Source: Sedimentitalea todarodis
GTDB taxonomy: Bacteria > Pseudomonadota > Alphaproteobacteria > Rhodobacterales > Rhodobacteraceae
Direction of reading: 5' to 3'
Length of the DNA: 64,000 nt
Assembly: GCF_032595355.1 (NCBI RefSeq)
Contig: NZ_JASMWN010000010.1
Location: 1-64,000 of the forward strand
The position numbers and the translations under genes are program-made. This document shows positions 16,545 through 25,751 of this stretch, in pieces. Numbering within the stretch: position 1 is the first letter of the stretch; every line of letters starts with the position of its first letter. The notes beneath the pieces were generated by a model, which worked only from the letters and a program-made list of their open reading frames with translations, had not been told where the DNA came from and did no database searches.

Positions 16545-17602
16545 GACCGTGCCCTTGGATCGACCAGTTTATAAAGCAGGTCCGACAGCATGTTGATTCC
16601 GACAAAGCAGGTGCCGACGACAACTGTTCCGCCAAGGACCGCGTTCATGTCGGCGTTGAACAGCGATGTGGTGATATACTGGCCGATACCGGGCCAAGAA
16701 AACACCGTTTCGGTCAGAACCGAACCTTCCAGCAGCGACGCATAGGTCAGCCCGATGATCGTGATGAGCTGCACCAACACATTGCGAAAGGCATGGCGCC
16801 AGATCACCGCCGGTTCGCTGACACCTTTGACGCGGGCGGTCAGGATGTATTCCTGATTGAGCTGGTCCAGCATGAAACTGCGCGTCATCCGTGCGATATA
16901 GGCGAGTGCGAATGCGCCAAGGATCGAGGCGGGCAGGATCAGGTGCGAGATTGCATTCCGGAAGATGTCCCATTCTCCGGCAAGGGCGGCGTCGATCAGG
17001 ATGAATCCGGTTTGCGTCTCGACGATTCCGTCAAGATAGACATCCAGTCGCCCGGGCCCCGCGACCCAGCCAAGATTGCCGTAAAAGATCAACAGGGCGA
17101 CCATGCCCAGCCAGAACACCGGAACGGAATAGCCGATAAGGCCCAGCACCCTGACTGCGTGGTCGATGAACTTTCCCTGATTGACCGCGGCCCAGACGCC
17201 CATCGGCACACCGATCAGCACTCCCATCAGGGTTGCGATGGTGGCCAGTTCCAGCGTTGCGGGAAAGAACCGCTTGATGTCCTCCAGCACCGGCTGCGAG
17301 GTCATGATCGAGGTGCCCAGATCGCCATGGGCCAGTTCGTTCAGATAGCGACCGTATTGTTCGTAGATCGGGCGATCCAGGCCCATTTCCAGATAGACCC
17401 GGTCATAGGCTTCCTGCGGGGCGCGATCGCCGATGATGGCCAGAACCGGGTCAGTTGGCATCACCCGTCCGATGGTAAATGTGATCGCGGTCAAACCGAT
17501 GAAGGTCAGAACCAACGTCAACAGCACATTCGCGACGGCCTTCAACGGGCGCTGCAGCGACAGAGATGAGCCTGTCGCTGCAGCTGTGCTTGTTTCGGTC
17601 AA
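16541..17602 (-). CDS. Dipeptide/oligopeptide ABC transporter permease (DppB-like)
   Basis: This 353-residue permease has an N-terminal membrane segment (NVLLTLVLTFIGLTAITFTIG), the DppB-type segment PTDPVLAIIGDRAPQEAYDR, the EAA loop TARVKGVSEPAVIWRHAFRN and the C-terminal family ending GTCFVGINMLSDLLYKLVDPRAR. It is about 15-40 residues longer than typical DppB because of an N-terminal extension (MTETSTAAATGSSLSLQRP). It begins 9 bases after the binding-protein gene. Confidence 0.92.
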   Translation of the reverse strand: MTETSTAAATGSSLSLQRPLKAVANVLLTLVLTFIGLTAITFTIGRVMPTDPVLAIIGDRAPQEAYDRVYLEMGLDRPIYEQYGRYLNELAHGDLGTSIMTSQPVLEDIKRFFPATLELATIATLMGVLIGVPMGVWAAVNQGKFIDHAVRVLGLIGYSVPVFWLGMVALLIFYGNLGWVAGPGRLDVYLDGIVETQTGFILIDAALAGEWDIFRNAISHLILPASILGAFALAYIARMTRSFMLDQLNQEYILTARVKGVSEPAVIWRHAFRNVLVQLITIIGLTYASLLEGSVLTETVFSWPGIGQYITTSLFNADMNAVLGGTVVVGTCFVGINMLSDLLYKLVDPRARS

Positions 17603-17611
17603 ATCACCGGC

Positions 17612-19210
17612 CTATTTGGTGATATTGCGATAGAAGATGAGATCGAATGTCGCTCCCGAGACATAGCCCTCGACCTCTTTGCGCAGCACCGCCTGTTCGG
17701 TCTGCTGGAACATGATCGCATAGGGCGAATTGCTCTGAAGGCCCTTCTGGATCTCCTGATACAGCGCTTCGCGTTTGCCCAGATCCGGCTCGTTCCGGGC
17801 CTCGACGACCATCGCGTTCATGTTGTCATCCGCCCAGGCATTGCGCCAGGCCAGAACGCCGGTCAGCTTGGCCTCGGGCCGGTTGTCCGGGTTATGTGCA
17901 AAGGCATCAAGATTGGAATGCGGATCGACATAATCGGGCGACCATTGTGCCAGGATCAGCTGATGCTTCTGCGCGCGGTACATCGGCCACAGCGTCTTGC
18001 CTTCGGCTGTGGTGATGGTGGCCTTGATCCCGGCCTGCGCCAGGGTTGCCTGCACCGACTGGGCAATATCAGGGTATGGAGAGTCCGTCAGCGTGTCGAT
18101 CGCAACTTCGAACCCGTCCGGATAGCCCGCTTCGGCCAGCAACGCCTTGGCCTTGTCTACATCAAGGCTGAACGGGGTTTCGTCGTATGACCCCCAGAGA
18201 CCTGACGGCCACGCCGCCTGATGCACCTGAAACTGACCCTGAAGGAAGCTGTTGGCCATGCCTTCGTAGTCGACAAGATAGCGCAGCGCCTCGACAACCT
18301 TGGGACTGCCAAGGATCGGATCACTGGAATTGGCCGCCATGTAAATCAGCGCGCCCTTGGGATCGGCCTGCACTTTGAGGTCCGCATTGGTCGAAATGCC
18401 CTCGATCTGATCCGGTGTCAGGTTGCGGGCGAGATCGATATCCCCTTTTTCGATCAGGAGCCGTTGTGCCGATGGCTCCGGCACGTGGCGGATGATCACG
18501 CGTTTCACACCCGGTGCACCGTGGCGATAGTTCGGGTTGGCTTCCAGAGTCACCAGTTCATTGGCCTTCCACGCCTTGAGCACAAAGGCTCCGGACCCGG
18601 CGCTGTTGGTTTTCAGCCAGCCATAGCCCAAGTCGCCATCGACCTCATGGGCCATGACCTCTTTCATGTCGACGACCGATGCGATGCCCGCTGACAGTGC
18701 ATTCAGCACCAGCGCCGGCGAAAACTCCTCGGTGATGGTGATCTTGGCCTTGTCACCATCGACCACCACCAGCTCATCGACGTTTTCCGGCGTCCAGCCG
18801 AACTGTGAAAAGATGAAGGAGGGCGTCTTGCCCAGCTTGATCACCCGGCGAAGGCTGTAGACCACATCCTCTGCGGTCACCGGATTGCCGGAATGAAAGG
18901 TCATATCGGGGCGGATGGTGAAGGTGATGGTCTTGCCATCCTCCGATATGTCCCAGCTTTCGGCGACGCCGCCGACCAGGGTCTTGAGATCTTCGGCTTC
19001 GAACATCATCACGCGGTCATAGATGTTGGCAATCACTTCGCCGCCGGAAAACTCGAACACCTCCGCCGGGTCGAGCGTGATGATATCGGCGAAATCCTTG
19101 GCCATCACGAATGTGTCTTTGGGCGGTGCAGCCTGTGCTGACAGGCTTAGCATTGCCGATACAAGCATGGCCAACGGCCAGGCAATCAGTTGCCTTAACA
19201 TGGTCTTCAT
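17612..19210 (-). CDS. Periplasmic peptide-type ABC substrate-binding protein (SBP family 5)
   Basis: This is a 532-residue precursor with a signal peptide (MKTMLRQLIAWPLAMLVSAMLSLSAQA). Family-5 signatures follow: LDPAEVFEFSGGEVIANIYDRV, SWDISEDGKTITFTIRPDMTFHSGNPVTAEDVVYSLRR, and the late QKGLQSNSPYAIMFQQTE region. It captures peptides or similar solutes in the periplasm for the DppBCDF-like system. It is the first gene of the operon. The divergent M19 dipeptidase supports a dipeptide substrate, but family-5 proteins also bind sugars, opines and nickel. The start is chosen for the signal peptide. Confidence 0.9.
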   Translation of the reverse strand: MKTMLRQLIAWPLAMLVSAMLSLSAQAAPPKDTFVMAKDFADIITLDPAEVFEFSGGEVIANIYDRVMMFEAEDLKTLVGGVAESWDISEDGKTITFTIRPDMTFHSGNPVTAEDVVYSLRRVIKLGKTPSFIFSQFGWTPENVDELVVVDGDKAKITITEEFSPALVLNALSAGIASVVDMKEVMAHEVDGDLGYGWLKTNSAGSGAFVLKAWKANELVTLEANPNYRHGAPGVKRVIIRHVPEPSAQRLLIEKGDIDLARNLTPDQIEGISTNADLKVQADPKGALIYMAANSSDPILGSPKVVEALRYLVDYEGMANSFLQGQFQVHQAAWPSGLWGSYDETPFSLDVDKAKALLAEAGYPDGFEVAIDTLTDSPYPDIAQSVQATLAQAGIKATITTAEGKTLWPMYRAQKHQLILAQWSPDYVDPHSNLDAFAHNPDNRPEAKLTGVLAWRNAWADDNMNAMVVEARNEPDLGKREALYQEIQKGLQSNSPYAIMFQQTEQAVLRKEVEGYVSGATFDLIFYRNITK

Positions 19211-19333
19211 CCTATTAACTCCCTGTTTTTGTGCCTGTTCTGTAGATACCGACGGCATGTCGATCCGTGCCGGATGCCGAGTCGATCTGTCAGGCCTGCG
19301 CCTACCGTTGAGGATTCAGAGCCAGTCGTCAAT

Positions 19334-19345
19334 AATGACGTCATT
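19334..19345. promoter_or_regulatory. Perfect 12-bp palindrome in divergent promoter region
   Basis: AATGACGTCATT is self-complementary and lies between the divergent transporter operon (start 19210) and dipeptidase gene (start 19418). Its place suggests an operator for both, but no cognate regulator is encoded nearby. Confidence 0.35.
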
Positions 19346-19417
19346 GTTTCCATCATGCGGAAACCTGTCGTTTTCGTTTGAACTGCCATGCGCGCCAAAT
19401 TCACTCAGGAGCCTTTG

Positions 19418-20479
19418 ATGACCGAACTCGTTCCCGTCTTTGATGGACATAACGATACTCTGCTGAAGCTCGAAATCGCCGCTCGACTGGGCAGACCCCT
19501 GACCTTTGCGCAGGCCAATGCGACGCTGGATATCGATCTGCCCGCTGCCCGGAAGGGTGGATTTGCAGGGGGCTTTTTTGCGATGTTCACGCCGTCGCGC
19601 CTGGATCGATTCGGCGTGGACTTTGATTATGATGATCCCAGCAACTTTGATCCGATCAGCCAGTCCGAGGCGTTGAATTTCACGTTGGCGATGTTCGCGC
19701 GGATGAGGCGACTTGAGCGCGAATTGCCCGAGGACCTGGCAATCTGTGAGCACGCGGCGGATGTGCGGTCGGCAATCGGGCGCAACCGAATCGCCATGAT
19801 TCCGCATATCGAGGGGGCGGAATGTATCGACACCGAACTCAACGCGCTTGAGGTTCTGCATGCGGCAGGGCTGCGTTCGCTCGGGCTGGTGTGGTCCCGC
19901 GACAACGCCTTTGGTCACGGTGCTCCGATGGAGGCGCAGCCGCAGCTTGATCCGGGACAAGGGCTGACCGATGCCGGGTTCGAACTGGTCCGGGAATGTG
20001 ACCGCCTCGGCATCCTCGTCGATCTGTCACACCTCACCGAGGCCGGTTTCTGGGATGTGGCGTCGACCACGAACAAGCCCTTGATCGCCACCCATTCCAA
20101 TGCACATGCCGTGTCGCCCAGTGGACGAAACCTGACCGACCGGCAATTGTCGGCGGTGGCAGAATCCGGCGGTGTCGTAGGCCTGAATTTTCATGTCGGA
20201 TTCTTGCGAGCCGACTGCAAACAGTGCAGAGACACGCCCGTCGCCCAGATGATCCGGCATCTGGATCACATGATCGGAATCCTGGGGGAAAACGGCGTTG
20301 CCCTCGGCTCGGATTTTGACGGTTGCCTGCTCCCGCGCGAGATCGGCGGCGTGGCGGGCCTTCCGATTTTGGTTGCGGCCATGCGGGATGCCGGGTTTGG
20401 CGATGCGCTGATTGACAAGATCTGTCACGAAAACTGGCTGTCTGCGCTCGAAAAATCTGTACCGATCCCTGCCGCGTGA
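19418..20479 (+). CDS. Membrane dipeptidase family protein (peptidase M19)
   Basis: This 353-residue protein resembles renal-type Zn dipeptidases. FDGHND near the N terminus supplies the first His/Asp zinc ligands, HIEGAE the bridging Glu, LVDLSHLTEAGF and ATHSNAHA further His ligands, and GSDFDG the conserved C-terminal Asp. It cleaves dipeptides, with D-residues often accepted at the C-terminal position. There is no signal peptide, so it is probably cytoplasmic. The start at 19418 has an AGGAG site six bases upstream; an ATG at 19388 is possible but lacks one. It is divergent from a Dpp-type importer, which fits uptake followed by hydrolysis. Confidence 0.92.
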   Translation: MTELVPVFDGHNDTLLKLEIAARLGRPLTFAQANATLDIDLPAARKGGFAGGFFAMFTPSRLDRFGVDFDYDDPSNFDPISQSEALNFTLAMFARMRRLERELPEDLAICEHAADVRSAIGRNRIAMIPHIEGAECIDTELNALEVLHAAGLRSLGLVWSRDNAFGHGAPMEAQPQLDPGQGLTDAGFELVRECDRLGILVDLSHLTEAGFWDVASTTNKPLIATHSNAHAVSPSGRNLTDRQLSAVAESGGVVGLNFHVGFLRADCKQCRDTPVAQMIRHLDHMIGILGENGVALGSDFDGCLLPREIGGVAGLPILVAAMRDAGFGDALIDKICHENWLSALEKSVPIPAA

Positions 20480-20488
20480 CGCCTGAGA

Positions 20489-21193
20489 TCAGCCCGGTCC
20501 TGGACCAATGTCCAACGCGCCCAGACTCGGCACGTCCAGTTCGCGTTCCAGTTTGCGGCGCATAGCGCGTTCGTAATCCTGAAATCCCTGTGCAATCTCA
20601 AGAAACGCGCCGGGACCATGCAAGACTTCATCGCGATAGAACTCGATGAGCGTCACCTCGGCATCGTACTCGGCGGCATTGACGACCAGACCATTTACGG
20701 TCACGCCCTCAAAGGGAAATTCGGCATAGGCAGCGGCGGGCGGGAAACCCTCGTTGTTCTCACCATCTCCCGCCATGTCCAGTGTGCTGAACAGGCAATC
20801 CGGCGCGCGTGAAAGCAAACCGGCCCCATAGCCAAGCGCATAGCCGATGGCGGTCGGAAACTCGTTGTGGCTGCGCTCTGATCGCCCGATCATGCTTGCC
20901 ACATCCACCAGCGTTGCCTGATCCGCAATCAGCCGCCAGTCGACAATGATCTGCTGATTGTACCGTCCGCTCCACTCATACACCGCCAGCGCCACCGGAA
21001 AATCGCTGGCGAAGAACGCGCGCTGCACTTCGGGTGCAATCAGAGAGGCGGCAAGCCCGCTCCGCTGCAGTTGGTCTTCGGCTTCGTCCACCGAAGACGA
21101 CACATCAATTGCAAGGGCCAGTGCCAATCTGCATTCGGCGGCTTCTGCGCCACCGGCAAGCGCCAATCCCAACGCGGCGGCGCGGGCAATCAC
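20489..21193 (-). CDS. DUF1194 VWA-like secreted protein
   Basis: This protein of about 234 residues has a signal peptide (VIARAAALGLALAGGAEA) and the DUF1194 pattern: LALAIDVSSSVDEAED with an intact DxSxS metal site, then ERSHNEFPTAIGYALGYGAGLL and LDMAGDGENNEG. It would be periplasmic or secreted; its function is not known. I prefer the GTG start at 21193, which overlaps the upstream stop as GTGA; an ATG at 21223 would place ten charged residues before the signal peptide and overlap the neighbour by 34 bases. Confidence 0.8.
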   Translation of the reverse strand: MIARAAALGLALAGGAEAAECRLALALAIDVSSSVDEAEDQLQRSGLAASLIAPEVQRAFFASDFPVALAVYEWSGRYNQQIIVDWRLIADQATLVDVASMIGRSERSHNEFPTAIGYALGYGAGLLSRAPDCLFSTLDMAGDGENNEGFPPAAAYAEFPFEGVTVNGLVVNAAEYDAEVTLIEFYRDEVLHGPGAFLEIAQGFQDYERAMRRKLERELDVPSLGALDIGPGPG

Positions 21194-21618
21194 CAATGGC
21201 CGATATTCTCCATGCTGGTCCATGGCTCGGCAGGCTCAAGCGACTCGCCGGCCTGCAACAACTCGATCGAGATATTGTCGGGGCTGCGAACAAAGGCCAT
21301 GCGCCCGTCGCGCGGCGGGCGGTTGATGGTGACACCCTTGTCCATCAGGTGCTGGCACATGTCATAGATGTTGTCGACGCTATAGGCGAGATGCCCGAAA
21401 TGGCGGCTGTCACTGGGCAGACCCTCGTCACCATCCCAGTTGTAGGTCAGCTCGACCGGGCATTCCTCCTGCCCCGGGGCGGCCATGAAGATCAGGCTGA
21501 AACGTCCTTCTTCGCTGTCCATATGCCGGGTCTTTTGCAACCCCAGAAATTCGAAAAACGCCACCGTCTTGTCCAGATCGGCGACGCGCACCATCGTGTG
21601 AAGATATCGAATGGTCAT
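21190..21618 (-). CDS. VOC/glyoxalase family protein (lactoylglutathione lyase-like)
   Basis: This 142-residue protein begins MTIRYLHTMVRVADLDKTVAFFEFLGL, a glyoxalase-I-type betaalphabetabetabeta module, with VELTYNWDGDE and GHLAYSVDNIYDMCQHLMDKG giving the second module. His8, Glu in PVELTYN and His in FGHLAY fit the metal ligands of glyoxalase I. Glyoxalase I converts the methylglyoxal-glutathione adduct to lactoylglutathione. A clear AAGGAGA site precedes the start at 21618; the longer open frame upstream overlaps the Slam-like gene and is not coding. It is translationally coupled to the DUF1194 gene. Confidence 0.85.
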   Translation of the reverse strand: MTIRYLHTMVRVADLDKTVAFFEFLGLQKTRHMDSEEGRFSLIFMAAPGQEECPVELTYNWDGDEGLPSDSRHFGHLAYSVDNIYDMCQHLMDKGVTINRPPRDGRMAFVRSPDNISIELLQAGESLEPAEPWTSMENIGHW

Positions 21619-21685
21619 ATTGGTCTCCTTACTGACTGGCACATTAGCGTGTTCCGGCACGAGAACCAGTACGGCCACGGCGATT

Positions 21686-23110
21686 TCAGAATTTTGATCC
21701 GACGCCGAGCGACACCGAGACTTCACGCGAGGAATAGCGGCTGAAGTTGGAGTCCTTGCGCCCGGTGCGCAAACGCAGCGTCGGTACGAACCCTGCGTAA
21801 TCATAGCGATCAAAGATCAGCGTCAGGTCCCCGTAAACCGATTTGTCGGTCCGGGGGACCGCGCCGGTGATGCTGAACAGGTACTGATCGTAGTTGGTAT
21901 AGCCCATCACCAAACCCATCGACAAACGCGCAGGACCAACGGCATGCCGCAGCGTGTAGCTGGCGCGCATCGATACCGTCGAATAGGTGCCATTGATGCT
22001 GACTGCATCCGCGTCCTGAAACGCCAGCGCAAGGTTGAAGATATCGCCGTTTTCCAATGCCTTGCCAAAGTCGGCCCCGAGGCTCAGAACCCGCGCATCA
22101 TTGGTTGTATAGCGCGCATCATACCGGCGTTCGGCATTTGCGCGCAGGGCGAACCGCGTGTCGGGATCGGGTCGCCAGCTGCGTACGGCACCCACCCGCG
22201 CAAAGCGATAGTTGCGTTCACCACCATACCAGCTTTCGCCAAACGACACGTCAAAGGTGGCCTGACCCGGGGTATTCGCCGTTCCGATCGCAAGCGTGTG
22301 CGACAGGGATACGGCGGCGTAGGTCGATGCGAAATCCGAGCCGACGGCATCCGTTGCGGTTGCCTTGGCGCTGCCGGACAGCGACACCCGTTCGACATAT
22401 AGCCGCGCGCTCAGGGATGTCATGCTGTTCTCATCGATGTGCAGACGATAGGACGGCGCGATGTCCAGCGATCCGATCAGCCCAGACAACGCCAGCCCGG
22501 CCCCGGAAATCGTGCCCTCGTCGGGGACGCCGTCAATGATGTTGCGCGAGGTGTCGGAGCCGTTGTTCACATTGTCCGAAGGGCGCAGGTCGGCCCGCAG
22601 GCGCAGCGACCAGGGATTGACCTGACGCAGCAGCTTGTAGTCTTGCGCGACGCGTTCTTCATCCGCTTCTGTTGGCGCGTGGATCGCGGTGCGGCGCAAC
22701 CAGAGTTGCGACAGGCTGTATTGCTCGCCCGCGAATGCCATTCGCGCGGCAAGCTGTGCGGCTTCAAAGCGTGCCGGCCCGGCATCCGCATAGCGATAGG
22801 CGTAACCCGCGGCGCGGCGGGCGAGTTGCGGGTCGCCCAGCCGGGCATAGCTGCGGGCAATGATGTAATAGGCGAGCGGGTCCTTGGGATCAGTCTTGAG
22901 CACCGCCTTTGCCAGCTGAATGGCAAGACCCGGATCGCCGGATTCCAGTGCAGCGATTGCCATGTTGCGGACCTGCGCGGCATCAAGCTCGATTGGCTCG
23001 GCAACACTTTCCTGCGCCGAATAGGCGATCAGGCAGAGCAACACCGCGAGGCATTGCACCATCCGTCGAAGCGGATCAGGCCGGGGGCGGGATGAAGCGG
23101 GGCTCGGCAT
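21686..23110 (-). CDS. Slam-like outer-membrane protein (TPR plus DUF560 barrel)
   Basis: This 474-residue protein has a signal peptide (about residues 17-38), TPR-like helices at about 45-170 (IAALESGDPGLAIQLAKAVL, DPLAYYIIARSYARLGDPQLARRA) and a beta-strand-rich C-terminal region from about 175 ending in a terminal Phe (SLGVGSKF), as for outer-membrane barrels. This is the layout of surface lipoprotein assembly modulators (Slam), which move lipoproteins across the outer membrane. It lies 11 bases after a lipoprotein gene with a TbpB-like C-terminal barrel, the expected substrate type. The start has a GAGGG site; Met17 is an alternative. Confidence 0.8.
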   Translation of the reverse strand: MPSPASSRPRPDPLRRMVQCLAVLLCLIAYSAQESVAEPIELDAAQVRNMAIAALESGDPGLAIQLAKAVLKTDPKDPLAYYIIARSYARLGDPQLARRAAGYAYRYADAGPARFEAAQLAARMAFAGEQYSLSQLWLRRTAIHAPTEADEERVAQDYKLLRQVNPWSLRLRADLRPSDNVNNGSDTSRNIIDGVPDEGTISGAGLALSGLIGSLDIAPSYRLHIDENSMTSLSARLYVERVSLSGSAKATATDAVGSDFASTYAAVSLSHTLAIGTANTPGQATFDVSFGESWYGGERNYRFARVGAVRSWRPDPDTRFALRANAERRYDARYTTNDARVLSLGADFGKALENGDIFNLALAFQDADAVSINGTYSTVSMRASYTLRHAVGPARLSMGLVMGYTNYDQYLFSITGAVPRTDKSVYGDLTLIFDRYDYAGFVPTLRLRTGRKDSNFSRYSSREVSVSLGVGSKF

Positions 23111-23121
23111 CCGCCGGACCC

Positions 23122-24000
23122 TCAGTTGCTGCGTTCAAGCACGAACAGGCCGAACTCTTCCACACCAGACACGCCGGCGACATGGTCTGATGCAAAGAGG
23201 GCACCCGCGACGGAATTGGCATTCGGTCCACCAAAGGCACCGCCATAGTCGCCCGTTGGCTGCTGATCCTGTGTGACATCGCCGGCAAAGGAGCCATCCG
23301 CCTGAATTTCGGCCGGAGCGATCTGAAGCGTCTCCAGAGCGGTGCCTTGCGCAGCATATGTGCGATTGTATATCTGGCCCTTGACGCGCATGGCCGAGAA
23401 ATCCGCATCGATCCGTGCATCGCCAAATACGCGCGCCGCCTGTCTCGGAACAACAGCGGGGTCTGTGCCCGGCGGAACCGGGAGCAGCGCATCGCCGTTG
23501 TCGGGGAGGTTCATGAGGCCCACATACTCTCCGTCATACCGCACATCGGCATTTGCCGTGTTCGGCGCCGGCACAGCAAAGCCGTTTGCAGAGTAGGTGG
23601 CCCCGCCATTGTAAAATCCATCCAGACCACCGGACACGACCAGTACCCCCTGGGCACCGGTTACCGAGCGCGCATAGGCGGTGGTATGGGTGTTCAGTGC
23701 ATCGGGCTGCCGCTCGAATGCCTGATACTCGCCGCCAGGGGAGTCCAGGGATGCCTCTCGCACATACTCGACTGGCAGCGGAGTGCCGTTGAACGCGACA
23801 CCGGTCACCACGAGACGCGGATTGGTCGGATCCGGCGTATAGGCTGCGGCGTCCAGATCGCTTGAGACGGCTTCCGGAATGGGGCTCGTCGGATCAACCG
23901 GATCCGTACCGCCGCCCCCATCATCCTCAAGGAATGGGTTGCCACCGCTACACGCCGATAGCGCTGTCGCGAGCGCGACACCAAACACAAACCGCTTCAT
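23122..24000 (-). CDS. TbpB-like surface lipoprotein, probable Slam substrate
   Basis: This 292-residue precursor has a lipoprotein signal MKRFVFGVALATALSAC, with the acylated Cys at 17, followed by a Gly/Asp/Pro-rich tether (SGGNPFLEDDGGGGTDPVD). The C-terminal part has NRTYAAQGTALETLQI and then YGGAFGGPNANSVAGALFA, the strand pattern of the small TbpB-type barrel recognised by Slam. It ends EEFGLFVLERSN. Its ligand is unknown. It precedes the Slam-like gene directly, so the two form a substrate-exporter pair. I start at 24000, with GAGG upstream; an ATG at 24009 is equally possible. Confidence 0.8.
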   Translation of the reverse strand: MKRFVFGVALATALSACSGGNPFLEDDGGGGTDPVDPTSPIPEAVSSDLDAAAYTPDPTNPRLVVTGVAFNGTPLPVEYVREASLDSPGGEYQAFERQPDALNTHTTAYARSVTGAQGVLVVSGGLDGFYNGGATYSANGFAVPAPNTANADVRYDGEYVGLMNLPDNGDALLPVPPGTDPAVVPRQAARVFGDARIDADFSAMRVKGQIYNRTYAAQGTALETLQIAPAEIQADGSFAGDVTQDQQPTGDYGGAFGGPNANSVAGALFASDHVAGVSGVEEFGLFVLERSN

Positions 24001-24186
24001 CTGCCTCATCAACCTTTTGATTGGTCGTTTCGATCAGACTCCGCCTCTCACCTCGGAAAGTCAACGCGAATACACGTCAAAGACGAGTAACGTGGCCAAT
24101 GAGTGACCCTGATATAGTGGTTCACGCGCGGGAAATCACAATATACAGTAAAGGTCTCAACAGATTCTGCCGGGAAAGGATTCGCC

Positions 24187-25092
24187 ATGCCGCTGTCACC
24201 AGAACAACAGGCCGAAATCGATGCGTTGCGGGGCAATCCGCAACCCACGCTGCGCACCGTCGCGCCGGGGATGGAAAAGCATCTCTATCAGGCACGCCCG
24301 GTCCTGGACCATGGGTTTGTCCGGGTGATAGACTATATGGGCGACGACGCCGCAATCTGTCAGGCGGCGCGGGTGAGCTATGGAAAGGGCACAAAGTCGG
24401 TGCAGAACGACGAGGGGCTGATCCGCTATCTGATGCGACACTGGCATTCGACCCCGTTCGAGATGTGCGAGTTGAAACTGCACGTCAAACTGCCCGTATT
24501 CGTCGCCCGCCAGTGGATCCGACACCGCACCGCGAACGTGAACGAATACTCGGCCCGCTATTCGATCCTGGACCGCGAATTCTATATTCCGGCACCCGAA
24601 CACGTCAACGCCCAGTCCGAGGTCAACAACCAGGGCCGGGGCGACGTGTTGCAAGGGGAAGAGGCGGCGCGGGTGCTTGAGATCCTCAAGGCGGATTCCG
24701 CGCGCTGCTATGACAACTACGAGGCGATGATTTCCGCCGACGGACAGGCCGGTCTGGCCCGCGAACTTGCGCGGATGAACCTGCCCGCGAACATCTATAC
24801 GCAATGGTACTGGAAGGTGGATCTGCACAACCTTTTCCACTTCCTGCGCCTGCGCGCCGATGCCCACGCCCAATACGAAATCCGCGTCTATGCCGACACC
24901 ATCTGCGAAATGGTCGCCGACTGGGTGCCCGCCGCCTATGGCGCGTTCGAGGATTACCGCATGGGCGCGGTCACCATGTCGTCCCAGATGGTCGAGTGCC
25001 TGAGGCGAATGCTGAAGGGCGAGACCGTGACCAAGGAAAACTCGGACATGAGCGCGCGGGAATGGCGGGAGTTTGAAGAGGTGATCAAATAA
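24187..25092 (+). CDS. thyX: Flavin-dependent thymidylate synthase ThyX
   Basis: This 301-residue enzyme carries the ThyX motif RHRTANVNEYSARYS beginning at Arg112 and the C-terminal HNLFHFLRLRADAHAQYEIR. It methylates dUMP to dTMP using methylene-tetrahydrofolate and FAD, so it can replace ThyA. Length is somewhat above bacterial ThyX from many phyla but normal for alphaproteobacteria. It is monocistronic, with a strong inverted repeat after the stop. Confidence 0.96.
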   Translation: MPLSPEQQAEIDALRGNPQPTLRTVAPGMEKHLYQARPVLDHGFVRVIDYMGDDAAICQAARVSYGKGTKSVQNDEGLIRYLMRHWHSTPFEMCELKLHVKLPVFVARQWIRHRTANVNEYSARYSILDREFYIPAPEHVNAQSEVNNQGRGDVLQGEEAARVLEILKADSARCYDNYEAMISADGQAGLARELARMNLPANIYTQWYWKVDLHNLFHFLRLRADAHAQYEIRVYADTICEMVADWVPAAYGAFEDYRMGAVTMSSQMVECLRRMLKGETVTKENSDMSAREWREFEEVIK

Positions 25093-25144
25093 CACGTCGC
25101 TCCGCGTTTATCTAATCCCCGAGAGTGATGGCCTCACTCTTCCA

Positions 25145-25185
25145 AAGGGGCCGGAATGGCGGCGTTCTCCCGCGCCCGGCCCCTT
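25145..25185 (+). terminator. Inverted repeat after thyX
   Basis: AAGGGGCCGG (25145-25154) and CCGGCCCCTT (25176-25185) pair perfectly across a 21-base interior that can fold further. A smaller hairpin (AGAGTGA/TCACTCT) lies at 25122-25140. No T-run follows, so a rho-independent role is not certain. Confidence 0.5.
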
Positions 25186-25240
25186 GAAACCCCCACCTTC
25201 CGTACTTACCCCTTGAGATGAAGTTCAAGGGAGATTGCCA

Positions 25241-25558
25241 ATGCAAATTCAGGTCAACACCGACAATTTCATCCATGGCGACGAACGGGTTGCCGAGGTG
25301 GCGGAACTGGCCGTGACGTCGGAGCTTGGTCACCTCGAAGATCGACTGACACGTGTCGAGGTGCATCTCAAGGATCAGAACGCGGACAAGCACGGCCCGG
25401 ATCACATCCGGTGTACGATAGAGGCCCGGCCACGAGGGATGGGGCCTTTGGCTGCTCATCACGATGCGGCCAACATTCCCGCTGCTCTCAAGGGCGCGGT
25501 GAGAAAGCTTCGCGCCCGCCTGTCGAGCGAATTCGACAAGCACGACGCGCGTCACTAA
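25241..25558 (+). CDS. Short HPF/RaiA-type ribosome-associated factor
   Basis: This 105-residue protein resembles hibernation-promoting factor N domains: MQIQVNTDNFIHGDERVAEVAELAVTSELGHL, then RVEVHLKDQNADKHGPDHIRCTIEARPRG, and a helix ALKGAVRKLRARLSSEF. Such proteins bind the small ribosomal subunit and inhibit translation under stress. There is no long C-terminal dimerisation domain. The start is the ATG at 25241 with an AAGGGAG site. The fit to the fold is good, but sequence signatures are weak, so a paralogous stress function is possible. Confidence 0.75.
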   Translation: MQIQVNTDNFIHGDERVAEVAELAVTSELGHLEDRLTRVEVHLKDQNADKHGPDHIRCTIEARPRGMGPLAAHHDAANIPAALKGAVRKLRARLSSEFDKHDARH

Positions 25559-25751
25559 GTCCACTGGCGAAGCAGGACTGTGATGTTGACATATATCTCA
25601 CGGTGGATTGGCCATGCCTCGCGGTTCAGGCATCGGTGCTGTGGGTCGCCGTGGTGATGTGCATTGAGAAAAGGAATCTACTCTAGCGTGAATTTAGCTG
25701 ACCCGGCGTCACTTCATGGGAGAAACCTTCAAAGATTCTCGGTGATTCGGC

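Noticed and set aside
24196..25095. 299-codon minus-strand frame opposite thyX
   Set aside because: Shadow of thyX; the ThyX motif is on the plus strand.
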